The notes: generated by a model from the sequence alone, not told the origin. 64,000 nt of DNA from an uncultured Eubacteriales bacterium (GCA_902776725.1 CACYQX010000001.1:62001-126000); one strand, 5' to 3'. Counted from the first letter of the stretch, positions 37,159 through 45,855 are shown. Numbers and translations are program-made.

Positions 37159-37997
37159 GCTGCACCTCCCGTCACAAAATCAATGAGTTCGTCCTCGGTC
37201 GCTATGCCCGACGGAACATCGATTCCTTGCTCGCGAAGATAGTCCGAAATCTCAACCGCCATCGGAACGTCAAGGCTTGCACCTCGCACGACATCGCTTT
37301 GCGAAAAGACTTCTTCCGGTGTTCCGTCGAGGAGTATCTCTCCGCGGTCGAGAATGATTACTCTGTCCGCGCGCACAGCTTCGTCCATAAAATGAGTAAT
37401 CAAGATCACCGTAATACCTTCGTCGTGAAGCCTCTCGATTGCATCCATTATGTCACGGCGGCCCGCGGGATCTAGCATCGCAGTCGGCTCATCAAAGATT
37501 ATGCATTCCGGCTCCATCGCAAGAGCACCCGCGATTGCGATTCTTTGTTTTTGTCCGCCTGAAAGAAGATGCGGCGCTTTGTTCCTGTAATCGCCCATGT
37601 TTACCTCAGCGAGAGCTTTGTCGACACGCTCGCGTATTACCTCGGGATCCACGCCGATATTCTCCGGACCGAATGCAACGTCGTCCTCGACAATCGAAGA
37701 AACGAGCTGGTTGTCGGGATTCTGAAATACCATGCCTGCGGTCTGGCGTATGTCCCAGATATGCTCTTCATCCGCGGTATTCCACCCCTTAACGTAAACA
37801 GCCCCGGACGTCGGGAGAAGAAGCCCGTTAAGATTCTTGGCGAGAGTGGATTTACCGGAACCGTTTCTTCCGATGATTGCGGTAAAGCTCCCCTTCTCGA
37901 TTTCCAAGCTTATATTCTTAAGCGCGGCTTTTGTCTCTTGGTTTTCGTCCTGGGCGTAGCAGAATGTTAAGTTTTCGATTTTAATTATCGTGTCCAT
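37149..37997 (-). CDS. ecfA1: ECF transporter ATPase EcfA1
   Basis: ABC ATPase with Walker A GRNGSGKSTLAKN, Q-loop VFQNPDNQLV, signature LSGGQKQRIAIAG, Walker B IIFDEPTAMLDPAG and H-loop LITHFMDEAV. The FQNPDNQLV wording marks the EcfA1 half. It follows the S component gene by three bases. Confidence 0.95.
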   Translation of the reverse strand: MDTIIKIENLTFCYAQDENQETKAALKNISLEIEKGSFTAIIGRNGSGKSTLAKNLNGLLLPTSGAVYVKGWNTADEEHIWDIRQTAGMVFQNPDNQLVSSIVEDDVAFGPENIGVDPEVIRERVDKALAEVNMGDYRNKAPHLLSGGQKQRIAIAGALAMEPECIIFDEPTAMLDPAGRRDIMDAIERLHDEGITVILITHFMDEAVRADRVIILDRGEILLDGTPEEVFSQSDVVRGASLDVPMAVEISDYLREQGIDVPSGIATEDELIDFVTGGAACL

Positions 37998-38000
37998 CTT

Positions 38001-38543
38001 TTATTTGATTTCAAAATATTTACGCGCCGGAGTTCTATATAGAACTTTGGCGAGTGCTGTTGCGAGAATCATGCCTACGATAAACTGACCTATATTTCCC
38101 GGAACCGAATAAAGCGGCGTCACCCAGTTACCCTGCATCAAACTCGCCGCAATATAATAACCGACGGTCATTTCGATTCCGCCAAAGAGCATCGCGAGAA
38201 GCTCGAGCGGCGTGCGTCTTCCTACGCTGAACTTTCCCTTCTTTTCCATATACTCGAGTGCCGCGCCGACAACAAAGGCCATAAGCGCCTTAACAACAAA
38301 TGTCCATGGCGCATAGTAAGCGTAACCACTGAGCAGATCCGAAAGCGCAGATCCTATACCGGCCGCAAGCGTTCCGTAATTCCTTCCGAGCACGAGCACC
38401 GAGAGAAAAATCATGGCATCGCCAAGATGCACGTAGCCTTGAGTAAACGGTACGTGGATTCTTATCATCATGGTCGTAACGAGAACGAGTCCCATCATTA
38501 CGCCGGTCAATGCAATTTTGATTGTTTTTCTATCGGATTCCAT
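38001..38543 (-). CDS. ECF transporter S component, possibly for vitamin B6
   Basis: A 180-residue protein with about six helices and a GYVHLGDAMIFLSVLVLGRNYGTLAAGIGSALSDLLSGYAYYAPWTFVVKALMAF-type core spread over residues 37-90, a hallmark of the riboflavin/HmpT/PdxU-like group (PF07155-like). The frame is open much farther upstream, but GCGAGGAG just before this ATG sets the start. It heads an operon with ecfA1-ecfA2-ecfT. A MocR-type regulator, a class that often senses pyridoxal phosphate, is divergently encoded. A vitamin B6 vitamer is therefore my best guess; hydroxymethylpyrimidine is the main alternative. Confidence 0.8.
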   Translation of the reverse strand: MESDRKTIKIALTGVMMGLVLVTTMMIRIHVPFTQGYVHLGDAMIFLSVLVLGRNYGTLAAGIGSALSDLLSGYAYYAPWTFVVKALMAFVVGAALEYMEKKGKFSVGRRTPLELLAMLFGGIEMTVGYYIAASLMQGNWVTPLYSVPGNIGQFIVGMILATALAKVLYRTPARKYFEIK

Positions 38544-38692
38544 TTTCTCCTCGCGTTTTATGCGTATATATGGCCCCGACGCCGTCCTTGACGACTTTTC
38601 ACAAGGCCGATATAATACTAGCAAAGATTTGTATATATTCATATAGGCAAAATTAGAAATTTTTATAATAACAGTTTGGAGGTTTTCCGAAT
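38544..38692. promoter_or_regulatory. divergent promoter region between the S component and MocR genes
   Basis: The region holds -10-like boxes in both directions: TATTAT on the minus strand (38612-38617) and TATAAT on the plus strand (38664-38669). AT-rich TATACAAA-like sequence lies between them. No good -35 box is seen for either, which fits activator-dependent or autoregulated promoters of MocR systems. Confidence 0.5.
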
Positions 38693-40156
38693 ATGAAACC
38701 TTTTGTACCATCAGAAAAAAGCAGGTCTGACGCATCTATATATATACAGTTGTATCGCCATATAAAAGGCGAGATTTTGAGCGGAAACCTGCTTATCGGG
38801 GAGAAACTCCCAAGCCTGAGAAAACTCGCCCAGGAGGGCGAAATTTCGGTCACAACGGTGGCTCTGGCATACAATCAGCTCCTTACCGAGGGCTATATAA
38901 CAAGCAAGCCGCAGTCAGGATATTACGTCGCCGAGATACCGACCGCAGCCGTTAGTAAAAAGGATCTGGGGGCCGGCAACAGGCCCGAGTTCGACGACTT
39001 CACCTTTGACAGAGGAAAGCTCTCCTACGACCTCGACACATTTGACTTTTTAAAGTGGAAGAAATGCAGCGCCCGCGTCTTTAACGAGTATGCGGATATG
39101 CTGCTATTCGAAAGCGATGTCCAGGGCGAGCCAGCGCTCAGGTTTGAAATATGCAAATACCTCTATTCGTCGCGCGGCGTTTCCGCAAGCCCCGACCAGG
39201 TTGTAATCGGAGCAGGCTCTCAGCAGCTCACCTCTCACCTCGCGCGCATTCTTTCTCAGATGGGAATAGACATGGTATGCACGGAGGATCCCGGTTATCT
39301 TCCGATACAAAATGTTTTCAGAGATCGCGGCTTTGGCATTGCAAAGATTCCCGTAACCGAAAACGGAATAATGATCGAGAAACTCCCCGCAAATATTCCG
39401 ACCGCGGTTTATGTAAGCCCCGCCAACCAATTTCCGACCGGTTCAGTAATGCCGATTGGCGCGCGATACAATCTCCTTGAGTGGGCACGCAATAACAAGA
39501 GCATTATTCTCGAAGACGACTACGATAGCGAACTCAGATACTTCGGTAAGCCCGTACCCGCGCTCCAAGGCCTGGACGATTCCGATTCCGTAGTATACCT
39601 CGGATCATTCAGTTCCACGCTTTTCCCTGCAATTAAAATCAGTTATATGATTCTCCCCGAGAAGATGGTAAAGATTTTCGATTCGATCAAAGACGATTAC
39701 ACGCAAACATGTTCCAAAGCCGAGCAGCTCACACTCGCCCTCTTTATGGAGGACGGATATTATTATACGAACATCAGAAAGCTCAGGAGTTTATATGCGC
39801 AGAAGTTGGAGGCCGCGGTCGAGGCGTTTGAGAAGTACGGCTCGCAGTTCGCTGATACTGCCAACGCAAACTTTGTCGACACCACCAACACCAAGTCGGG
39901 AATCAATATTACGCTGGCCGTCGCAAGTAATAAGAGCGAGAACGAACTCTGTGCCATCGGAAAATCTCTCGGAATACATATAGTTCCGCTCTCGCAGACG
40001 GGCTATACCGAGGCAAGCGAAGACATTAACCTTGCTTCTTCCACAGGCGCAGGAGGAATCAAAAAGAGGCATCTGATTTTTTACTTCAATCAGATACCTC
40101 TCGATGAAATCGAATCGCGGATCAAAGACCTCGTGTCGAAATGGCAGATAAACTAG
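38693..40156 (+). CDS. MocR/PdxR-type regulator (GntR HTH plus aminotransferase-like domain) lacking the PLP lysine
   Basis: Residues 10-80 form a GntR winged helix (SIYIQLYRHIKGEILSG, LPSLRKLAQEGEISVTTVALAYNQLLTEGYI). Residues 110-487 are an aminotransferase-like fold with VVIGAGSQQ, SPANQFPTGSVMP and ILEDDYDSELRY. In relatives the PLP-binding lysine sits in GSFSKTLFP; here the sequence reads GSFSSTLFP, with serine at 308 (codon TCC). Covalent PLP binding is therefore unlikely unless another residue is used. GGAGGTTTTCCGAAT precedes the ATG. It probably controls the divergent ECF operon. Its stop codon overlaps that of the convergent apbE gene. Confidence 0.88.
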   Translation: MKPFVPSEKSRSDASIYIQLYRHIKGEILSGNLLIGEKLPSLRKLAQEGEISVTTVALAYNQLLTEGYITSKPQSGYYVAEIPTAAVSKKDLGAGNRPEFDDFTFDRGKLSYDLDTFDFLKWKKCSARVFNEYADMLLFESDVQGEPALRFEICKYLYSSRGVSASPDQVVIGAGSQQLTSHLARILSQMGIDMVCTEDPGYLPIQNVFRDRGFGIAKIPVTENGIMIEKLPANIPTAVYVSPANQFPTGSVMPIGARYNLLEWARNNKSIILEDDYDSELRYFGKPVPALQGLDDSDSVVYLGSFSSTLFPAIKISYMILPEKMVKIFDSIKDDYTQTCSKAEQLTLALFMEDGYYYTNIRKLRSLYAQKLEAAVEAFEKYGSQFADTANANFVDTTNTKSGINITLAVASNKSENELCAIGKSLGIHIVPLSQTGYTEASEDINLASSTGAGGIKKRHLIFYFNQIPLDEIESRIKDLVSKWQIN

Positions 40157-41364
40157 TCTACCTTGATACCTTCTTCGGTGAGGTCGACCTCTTCTCCGCT
40201 CTCAACTAACTTGAATTCTGTTAGGCGGGCGCCGCTTGTTGTCACTTGCCCCTCTGTATCGATTAGAATTACACCATACTCCGGATAGTCCTCCATGAAC
40301 TTAAGCGCTGCGTCTTTTCCAAGTAGCATGCAAATTGTTGACATGGCATCACAATCCAGCGATGTATTCGTCGGACCGACTACGGTTACGGAAGCCAAAT
40401 CATTATTCACGGGATATCCCGTTTTACTTGAAATCAAATGGTGATACTTCTTATCTCCCACTTCAAAATATCTTTCGTAAGTACCTGACGTCACAACTGA
40501 ACTATTTGCCGTTGTGAGCGTAGCAATTATTTCATTTTCTTCTCCATACGGTTTCTTGATACCGACAATAAATGGTGTGCCTCCGGCAATCCCACCAATC
40601 TCTTCTTCGGTTCCATCGCCATCGACATCGCCTTGCTCGGCAACCTGACTTGCGAGCGGAACCCAGCCCGCCTTATACCCTATTATCTCAAGATTGCCAC
40701 CAAGATCTATTACCGCTCCCGTAACTCCGCGCGATCTCAGATATTGCCCAACCTTTTTGGCAATATAACCCTTAGCGATTGCACCTAGATCCAGCTTTGT
40801 TTCCGGATCGAGAAGCGTCACGGTGTTTCCGCTTATAGAGATATTGTTGTAGCCAACGTGCTTTAGCACACGTGAGAGTTCTGCGGATGTCGGTACCTTG
40901 TGCGTTCCATCGCCCTCAAAATCCCAGGTGTCCATAACACCGCCCACAGTAATATCAAAAGCACCATTCGACACATCGCTGTAGCTAATAGCCTCCCAAA
41001 GGATGTCTATAGTCTCCGGATCACATTCTATAGGATTCCCCGCAGCATTATTTATGCGCCAAATATCGCTTCCGGTTTTATCTTTGCTCAACTTTGTTTC
41101 GTACTTTCTGATTATGTCAAATGCGTCGTTTAGAATCGGTTTGGCGACGCTCATCTTGAGCTCATCGTCAGTCGCATATAGCGTAATACGGCAAACTGTG
41201 TCAAGGTAATATCCTTCGTCCCATAGCGGCGTCGGATTCTTCTTTTTCTGGCATCCTGCCTGTGGTATAATCATTAGGACAATCAAAAGAATTGCGGCAC
41301 ATTTTATGAGCACGACGGAACTGCGATTTTTTGATCTCGATTTATTAAATGTGAACATATTCAT
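40153..41364 (-). CDS. apbE: FAD:protein FMN transferase, lipoprotein
   Basis: Attaches FMN covalently to Thr/Ser of exported or membrane redox proteins (for example Rnf or Nqr subunits). It has a signal region ending in the lipobox IIPQAGC, then DTVCRITLYA, SNGAFDITVGGVMDTW, LDLGAIAKGYIAKKV, VIDLGGNL, TSGTYERYF, HHLISSKTGYPV and LDCDAMSTICMLLG, all ApbE marks. An Asp/Glu-rich DVDGDGTEEE insertion near 240-250 could bind Ca2+ or Mg2+. The start is uncertain (two ATGs, no clear ribosome site). The target flavoprotein is not in the window. Confidence 0.93.
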   Translation of the reverse strand: MNMFTFNKSRSKNRSSVVLIKCAAILLIVLMIIPQAGCQKKKNPTPLWDEGYYLDTVCRITLYATDDELKMSVAKPILNDAFDIIRKYETKLSKDKTGSDIWRINNAAGNPIECDPETIDILWEAISYSDVSNGAFDITVGGVMDTWDFEGDGTHKVPTSAELSRVLKHVGYNNISISGNTVTLLDPETKLDLGAIAKGYIAKKVGQYLRSRGVTGAVIDLGGNLEIIGYKAGWVPLASQVAEQGDVDGDGTEEEIGGIAGGTPFIVGIKKPYGEENEIIATLTTANSSVVTSGTYERYFEVGDKKYHHLISSKTGYPVNNDLASVTVVGPTNTSLDCDAMSTICMLLGKDAALKFMEDYPEYGVILIDTEGQVTTSGARLTEFKLVESGEEVDLTEEGIKVD

Positions 41365-41467
41365 CTGCAATACAAACTGTTTAATAAACAAATATTTAAA
41401 TAGACGGCCATCAAAATAAGGTTATCATAAATAGATGACGGGTGCAAATGGTCGAGACGGAGGAAAG

Positions 41468-43288
41468 ATGAAAAAGGAATTGATCGAACTAAGAGCTGCT
41501 ATGTCAAAGCACGGTGTCGACTGCTACATCGTTCCGTCCGGAGATTATCACGGATCGGAGTATCTCAACGATTATTTCAAAACGCGCGCATATGTATCAG
41601 GTTTCACCGGTTCCGCGGGTACTCTTGTTGTTACGCAGGATGAAGCAAAGCTTTGGACAGACGGAAGATATTTTATCCAGGCCGCAGCGCAGCTCGATGG
41701 TTCCGGAATAGAACTAATGAAAATGCTGGAAGAAGGCGTTCCTACCATCGATGAGTATTTGGATGCGCTGTTCGAAAAATGGCACGATGCCGACGCCAAC
41801 GCCAATCGAGTCCTCGGTTTTGACGGAAAGGTTTTGGATAACAACCGCGGCACCAAGTATCAGGAAACAGCCGAAAAGCATGGTGTTTCAATAGAATGCG
41901 AGCTCGACCTCGTCGGAGAAATTTGGACGGACAGGACGGAACTCAAGGGTTCCAATATTTGGCCTCTTCCACTTTCCTCCTGCGGAATAGACTATGATGC
42001 AAAGATTACAGAGGTTCGCGCTCTTATGACAGAAGCAGGTGCAACCCACCATTTCATCGCAGGCCTCATGGAAAATGCATGGCTATATAATCTGAGAGGA
42101 AACGACGTCGACTATACGCCGGTCTTCTTCTCCTTCACAATGATATCTCCGGAAGAAGTTACCCTGTTCCTCCTCCCCGGAGCATGCGATGAAAGCCTGA
42201 TACCTAAAGGAGTTAAGGTCCGCGATTATTTTGAAGCGATGGATTCCATCAAGGCTCTCCCTAGAGACGCAAAGCTTCTCATGGATCCCAAGTCGACATC
42301 GTATGCATTCTTTGCTGCGGTTCCGGATGGAGTAGAAGTAATCGAAGCTCTCTCCCCTGCCACGAGGCTTAAATCCGTAAAGAACCCGGTGGAAATAGAA
42401 TCGACAATCAATGCACACGTAAAAGACGGCGTTGCGATGGTTAACTTTATATATTGGCTTAAGAAAGAAGTGGCTTGCGGTGCATCGCTCACCGAGATTT
42501 CTGCATCCGACTATCTTGAGTCCATGCGTAAAGCTCAGGACGGGTTCATAGACCTCTCCTTTGATACGATTTCCGGATATATGAGCAATGGTGCCATAAT
42601 TCATTACAAGGCGACACCCGAAACAGATAAAGCCCTTGAGCCCAAAGGTTTTCTCCTTGTGGACTCCGGCGGTCAGTATATCGACGGAACGACCGATATA
42701 ACAAGAACGATTGCGCTCGGACCTCTGACAGACAAGATGATTGAAAGCTATACGACAGTTCTTCGCGGACATATTGCACTTGCATCCGCAAGATTCCCCG
42801 ATGGAACGACGGGAGCGGAACTGGATGTAATTACAAGAGAGCCGCTAAAGGCCGCGGGCATCAATTATAACCACGGCACAGGGCATGGAATCGGGCACGT
42901 CCTCTGCGTACACGAAGGCCCGAACAGCATCAGCGAAGTCGGTGGAAAAGATCAGCCGATCATCCCGGGCATGATTACAAGTAATGAGCCGGGCGTGTAT
43001 TTTGAAGACGAGTTTGGAATAAGAATAGAGAGCGAAATACTTTGTAAGATTGCGGATTGCGAGGACTGCGACGGTGACGAGGCTTGCGATGGTACGCCTT
43101 GCTACGATTTCCAGACAATTACGTATTGTCCACTTGAACCCGCAGCGATAGATGTAAACATGCTTTCGAACGAGGAACTCGACTTCGTAAACGGATACCA
43201 CAGAGAAGTGTTTGATACGCTTTCCCCTCTCCTTACACCCGAGGTTCGCGACTGGCTGGCAGATGAGTGTAAGGCACTAGAGAAATAG
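41468..43288 (+). CDS. pepP: Xaa-Pro aminopeptidase (M24B)
   Basis: Removes N-terminal residues that precede proline, using two metal ions. The layout is that of the large three-domain form: two creatinase-like domains (1 to about 300), then the pita-bread domain with metal ligands in LLVDSGGQYIDGTTDITRT, HGTGHGIGH and SNEPGVYFEDEFGIRIESE. A Cys-rich insertion (CEDCDGDEACDGTPC) near 545-560 is unusual and might bind metal or a disulfide. GGAGGAAAG before the ATG sets the start; an upstream ATG has no ribosome site. 606 residues. Confidence 0.94.
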   Translation: MKKELIELRAAMSKHGVDCYIVPSGDYHGSEYLNDYFKTRAYVSGFTGSAGTLVVTQDEAKLWTDGRYFIQAAAQLDGSGIELMKMLEEGVPTIDEYLDALFEKWHDADANANRVLGFDGKVLDNNRGTKYQETAEKHGVSIECELDLVGEIWTDRTELKGSNIWPLPLSSCGIDYDAKITEVRALMTEAGATHHFIAGLMENAWLYNLRGNDVDYTPVFFSFTMISPEEVTLFLLPGACDESLIPKGVKVRDYFEAMDSIKALPRDAKLLMDPKSTSYAFFAAVPDGVEVIEALSPATRLKSVKNPVEIESTINAHVKDGVAMVNFIYWLKKEVACGASLTEISASDYLESMRKAQDGFIDLSFDTISGYMSNGAIIHYKATPETDKALEPKGFLLVDSGGQYIDGTTDITRTIALGPLTDKMIESYTTVLRGHIALASARFPDGTTGAELDVITREPLKAAGINYNHGTGHGIGHVLCVHEGPNSISEVGGKDQPIIPGMITSNEPGVYFEDEFGIRIESEILCKIADCEDCDGDEACDGTPCYDFQTITYCPLEPAAIDVNMLSNEELDFVNGYHREVFDTLSPLLTPEVRDWLADECKALEK

Positions 43289-43316
43289 ATCATAATTAAA
43301 AAACTAAAACGCAAAC

Positions 43317-43347
43317 AAAGAGGCGGTTCCCGAAGAACCGCCTCTTT
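43317..43347. terminator. bidirectional terminator between pepP and the major pilin gene
   Basis: Thirteen-bp stem (AAAGAGGCGGTTC / GAACCGCCTCTTT) with a CCGAA loop, T-rich on both sides, between convergent genes. Confidence 0.88.
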
Positions 43348-43389
43348 TATGTGTGCTATTTATTAAATTAGATTTTGTCTAATCTATGA

Positions 43390-45120
43390 TTAGCGCTCCA
43401 TCTTTCTTCTAGCTACGAGGAGAACGCCAGCGCCTACAACGAGGATTCCACCAAGTGTGTAGAGGATGAGAACGCCAGCGCCTACAACGAGGATTCCACC
43501 AAGTGTGTAGAGGATCGTTGTACCGATACCACCTGTACCAGGCATCTCTACGCCCTTCTTGTTAACAACTACGATAGCTGTCTTAAGAAGATCTACGTTA
43601 TATGTCTGCTTGTCATATGATACTGTGGTTTCCGTGCTTGTAACATTACCATTAGCATCATAGTAAACCTTTGTTGTGCTCTTGGAAATCTCTTCGCTGA
43701 GCTTGCAAGCTGTCATTGTAACGTCACCAGCGAGTAGGTTGTATCCGGCAGGAGCTTCAGTTTCCTTACCTACGAGTGTTCTAGCAGCGCTGTTAAGGTC
43801 ATCGTGTCCACCAACAACTGTTGTAGCATCGATTCCGAGAAGTACCAACTGACCTTCAGCATCGCAATCCATCTCTGTTCCCGGTGTTGTGCTTGCCGGA
43901 TCATAAGCTGTTACTCTCCAAACGCCATCTTCAACCTTTTCAGCTGTCAGACCGTTGAATTTGAACTTTGCGTCTGCGAGCGGCTTCTTGTTGTCATCAA
44001 CCTTCTGGAGTGCTGCAGCATAGCTGTAGAACTTAGCCTCATCGGAGTACTCGTCATCATAAGGTTCATCTCCGTCCTTATCCTTGTTCGGCTTAAGGGT
44101 TACCTTGTTGATGTTTCCGTTTCTGTTTGAGAATTCCTTATTGTCGGTTCCTGTCTTATTTTCATCAATTGCTCCACCAAGCTTTGCCTGTGCGTTTACA
44201 ATTGCAGAGTATTCGATATAAATCTTTGCTCCGTTTACGTGGAGATGTTCTCCAGCAGCGTTAACCCATGGAATTACGAACTGCTTTGCGTCTCCTTCAA
44301 AAGCTGTTTCCATATCAGTAGTCATAACTTCTTCGCCAGCATCTTTAACACCGTTCTTGTTATCATCTACCCATACGCTTGTGAGGTCAACTTCGCTCAA
44401 CCAATCAGGAAGTGTATCCTTGATTGTGTATGACTGAACTTTACCATCTCCATCAGCATCTTCAATATAGTTTGCTGTTTCAGCCTCAACTGTGTAGTAA
44501 ACCTTCTGTCCAATGAATACATCATTGTCATCGATTGTCTTGGTAACACCCGGCTTTGTTGTATTCTTATCTCTTACAGTACCATTCTTGTTTGCTGTAT
44601 CAATTGAGATAACACCTGTACCACCGTTCACACCAGACTGTGTTGATGTTACAACATAGTAACCAAAATCAAGGTTTACAAACTCGAGCTGTGTACCATC
44701 ACTTACTGCTGTGGCAACCGCAGTAAGGTTTGCCTCTACATAAGCCTTAATCGCAGCTGTTTCCGTTGCAGTGAATTCAGATGCTCCGCTAACGAGGACG
44801 ATTGATCCGTTGTGCTCTGCATCAACCTTTCCTTCAGCATTGAGGTCCTTCTTGAAAACTGTCTGAAGATCTGTTGGGATATCGCCTGTGTAGATCATGG
44901 ATCCTGTCTGCGGATTTCCTGCTACATAGTCATCACTCAATTCAGCATCAAAGAGCTTGTAAATCTTATAAGTCTCACCCTTGGATGGGTTGCTTACTGT
45001 AATGGTGCCCTTTGCCGGATCCTTTGTGGCTCCTTCTGGTGCAGTCTGACCAAATGCCATAACGGTGCTTGCAAGTACCATTACTACGATCAGCATTACT
45101 GCGAGTAATTTCTTCTTCAT
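43390..45120 (-). CDS. isopeptide-forming LPXTG pilin, probable pilus backbone
   Basis: Signal peptide (1 to about 25), then pilin domains: VSNPSKGETYKIYKLFDAEL, a D2-type domain (KTIDDNDVFIGQKVYYTVEAETANYIE...YTIKDTLPDWLSEV), and a third domain with LQKVDDNKKPLADAKFKF and the E-box KETEAPAGYNLL. It ends with the variant sorting motif MPGTG (about 526-530), a hydrophobic segment and RRKMER. The hydrophobic part is doubled: ILYTLGGILVVGAGVL occurs twice in tandem. No standard YPK pilin motif is obvious; the lysine near TTKPGVTK is a candidate. AAGGAATTGACGAG precedes the ATG. It has its own promoter, leader and operator. Confidence 0.88.
   Translation of the reverse strand: MKKKLLAVMLIVVMVLASTVMAFGQTAPEGATKDPAKGTITVSNPSKGETYKIYKLFDAELSDDYVAGNPQTGSMIYTGDIPTDLQTVFKKDLNAEGKVDAEHNGSIVLVSGASEFTATETAAIKAYVEANLTAVATAVSDGTQLEFVNLDFGYYVVTSTQSGVNGGTGVISIDTANKNGTVRDKNTTKPGVTKTIDDNDVFIGQKVYYTVEAETANYIEDADGDGKVQSYTIKDTLPDWLSEVDLTSVWVDDNKNGVKDAGEEVMTTDMETAFEGDAKQFVIPWVNAAGEHLHVNGAKIYIEYSAIVNAQAKLGGAIDENKTGTDNKEFSNRNGNINKVTLKPNKDKDGDEPYDDEYSDEAKFYSYAAALQKVDDNKKPLADAKFKFNGLTAEKVEDGVWRVTAYDPASTTPGTEMDCDAEGQLVLLGIDATTVVGGHDDLNSAARTLVGKETEAPAGYNLLAGDVTMTACKLSEEISKSTTKVYYDANGNVTSTETTVSYDKQTYNVDLLKTAIVVVNKKGVEMPGTGGIGTTILYTLGGILVVGAGVLILYTLGGILVVGAGVLLVARRKMER
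43420..43515. repeat. perfect 48-bp tandem duplication in the pilin sorting signal
   Basis: Two adjacent 48-bp copies (43420-43467 and 43468-43515) are identical. The 16-residue unit is inserted in frame, so the membrane segment becomes about 40 residues long instead of about 23. Confidence 0.95.
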
Positions 45121-45269
45121 CTCGTCAATTCCTTTCTTCTACATTAGGATTATCTCCGCGTTATTGCGGAAGATCTCTACCCGCCCTTTTCTGGACGGGC
45201 CGTCCCTTCCGCCGAAGCGGATTTTCTGTGCGGCACGGCCTTCCGAACCGCACCTAATATTCTAATAAT
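45121..45269 (-). other. structured 5' leader of the major pilin mRNA
   Basis: About 145 transcribed bases with three clear hairpins: 45228-45253 (GTGCGG/CCGCAC outer stem), 45208-45221 (TCCGC-TTCG-GCGGA, a stable UUCG loop on the minus strand) and 45155-45170 (TCCGC/GCGGA). A conserved ATCCTAATG follows, about 25 bases before the start codon. The leader may stabilise this abundant message. Confidence 0.55.
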
Positions 45270-45313
45270 ATTCTATACAAAATAAGCCTTTGCACATCAT
45301 CCAAAAGTACTAT
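45270..45313 (-). promoter_or_regulatory. pilus-regulon operator and -10, major pilin (site A)
   Basis: ATCATCC-AAAA-GTACTAT (45296-45313) lies 20 bp upstream of TAGAAT (45270-45275). The operator occupies the place of the -35 box, which has no consensus match, so activation by a bound protein is likely. Confidence 0.65.
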
Positions 45314-45358
45314 TTTTTGATAATAAAAAAACCGCCAGGAACGTTGGAATCACTAGTT

Positions 45359-45375
45359 AGTAGCAATTTGGTAAC
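45359..45375 (-). promoter_or_regulatory. upstream GTTACC-N5-GCTACT repeat (site A)
   Basis: Two six-base elements with a five-base gap, 45 bp upstream of the operator. The surrounding 45 bp resemble the regions at 55.76 and 57.03 kb. Confidence 0.5.
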
Positions 45376-45412
45376 GATACTCCGGAGGCCCCGGAACGTG
45401 ACCGAAGCGGGA

Positions 45413-45505
45413 GGTCAAAATAGGCCTAAAAATACGCCCAAAAATAGGCCCAAAAACTGCCCTAATATGGGACTAAAAAAGACCTCAAAATATGCCAAAA
45501 AACAG
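45413..45505. repeat. degenerate tandem repeat of about 12 bp
   Basis: About eight copies of a GCCCAAAAATAG-like unit run between the upstream promoter element and the brnA terminator. No coding frame is seen. The A-tracts recur roughly once per helical turn, so this may be bent DNA. Confidence 0.55.
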
Positions 45506-45506
45506 T

Positions 45507-45534
45507 AAAAAAGACACCCGGCGGGTGTCTTTTT
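45507..45534. terminator. terminator of brnA
   Basis: AAAAAGACACCC-GGC-GGGTGTCTTTTT, a 12-bp stem that is U-rich on both strands, 12 bp after brnA. Confidence 0.85.
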
Positions 45535-45545
45535 GTATCAACTTG

Positions 45546-45761
45546 TCATGCGCGCTTCCACTGCATATTCAACTTCTTCTTTTCCTTTACACAATCAGCC
45601 AAATACAGATTGATTAATGTCTGATATGGAATCCCCGTATCTATTGCCTCTTCTTTAAAATAATCAATAATATATGGGGCAAGCTTAATTGTAACCTGCT
45701 TCTTGAGTTCCTTCGCATACGGATTCTTGATCGCATCCGAAAAGTCATATTCTTTTTTCAT
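45546..45761 (-). CDS. brnA: BrnA-like ribbon-helix-helix antitoxin
   Basis: A 71-residue protein with KKQVTIKLAPYIIDYFKEEAIDTGIPYQTLINLYL, the BrnA pattern of a ribbon strand and two helices used for DNA binding and toxin neutralisation. The N-terminus (DFSDAIKNPYAKELKK) is also typical. The start overlaps the end of a truncated brnT. Promoter and repeats upstream suggest it can still repress itself. With its toxin broken, it is an orphan antitoxin. Confidence 0.82.
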   Translation of the reverse strand: MKKEYDFSDAIKNPYAKELKKQVTIKLAPYIIDYFKEEAIDTGIPYQTLINLYLADCVKEKKKLNMQWKRA

Positions 45762-45840
45762 ACTGCCTCTCCTCCCTTTTCGTAGCCTTACGCGCCGAAA
45801 TGATTCTTATCAATCCGTCATCATCACGATAGGAATACAT
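45745..45840 (-). pseudogene. brnT: brnT toxin, only the C-terminal third remains
   Basis: The 31-codon frame reads MYSYRDDDGLIRIISARKAT and then KREERQYEKRI. This is the conserved RIISARKATKRE end of BrnT ribonucleases. The first 60 or so residues, including most of the catalytic fold, are absent; an in-frame TAG lies five codons upstream of the ATG. It overlaps brnA by 17 bases as in intact modules. No toxin activity is expected. Confidence 0.7.
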
Positions 45841-45855
45841 AGCAGCAACTCCCTA

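Noticed and set aside
40150..40160. Regulatory meaning of the overlapping MocR and apbE stop codons (CTAG)
   Set aside because: Convergent genes sharing a stop palindrome occur by chance in compact genomes; no hairpin or U-run accompanies it.
45405..45508. CRISPR-like array
   Set aside because: The repeats are about 12 bp, degenerate and without spacers, and no cas gene is present.
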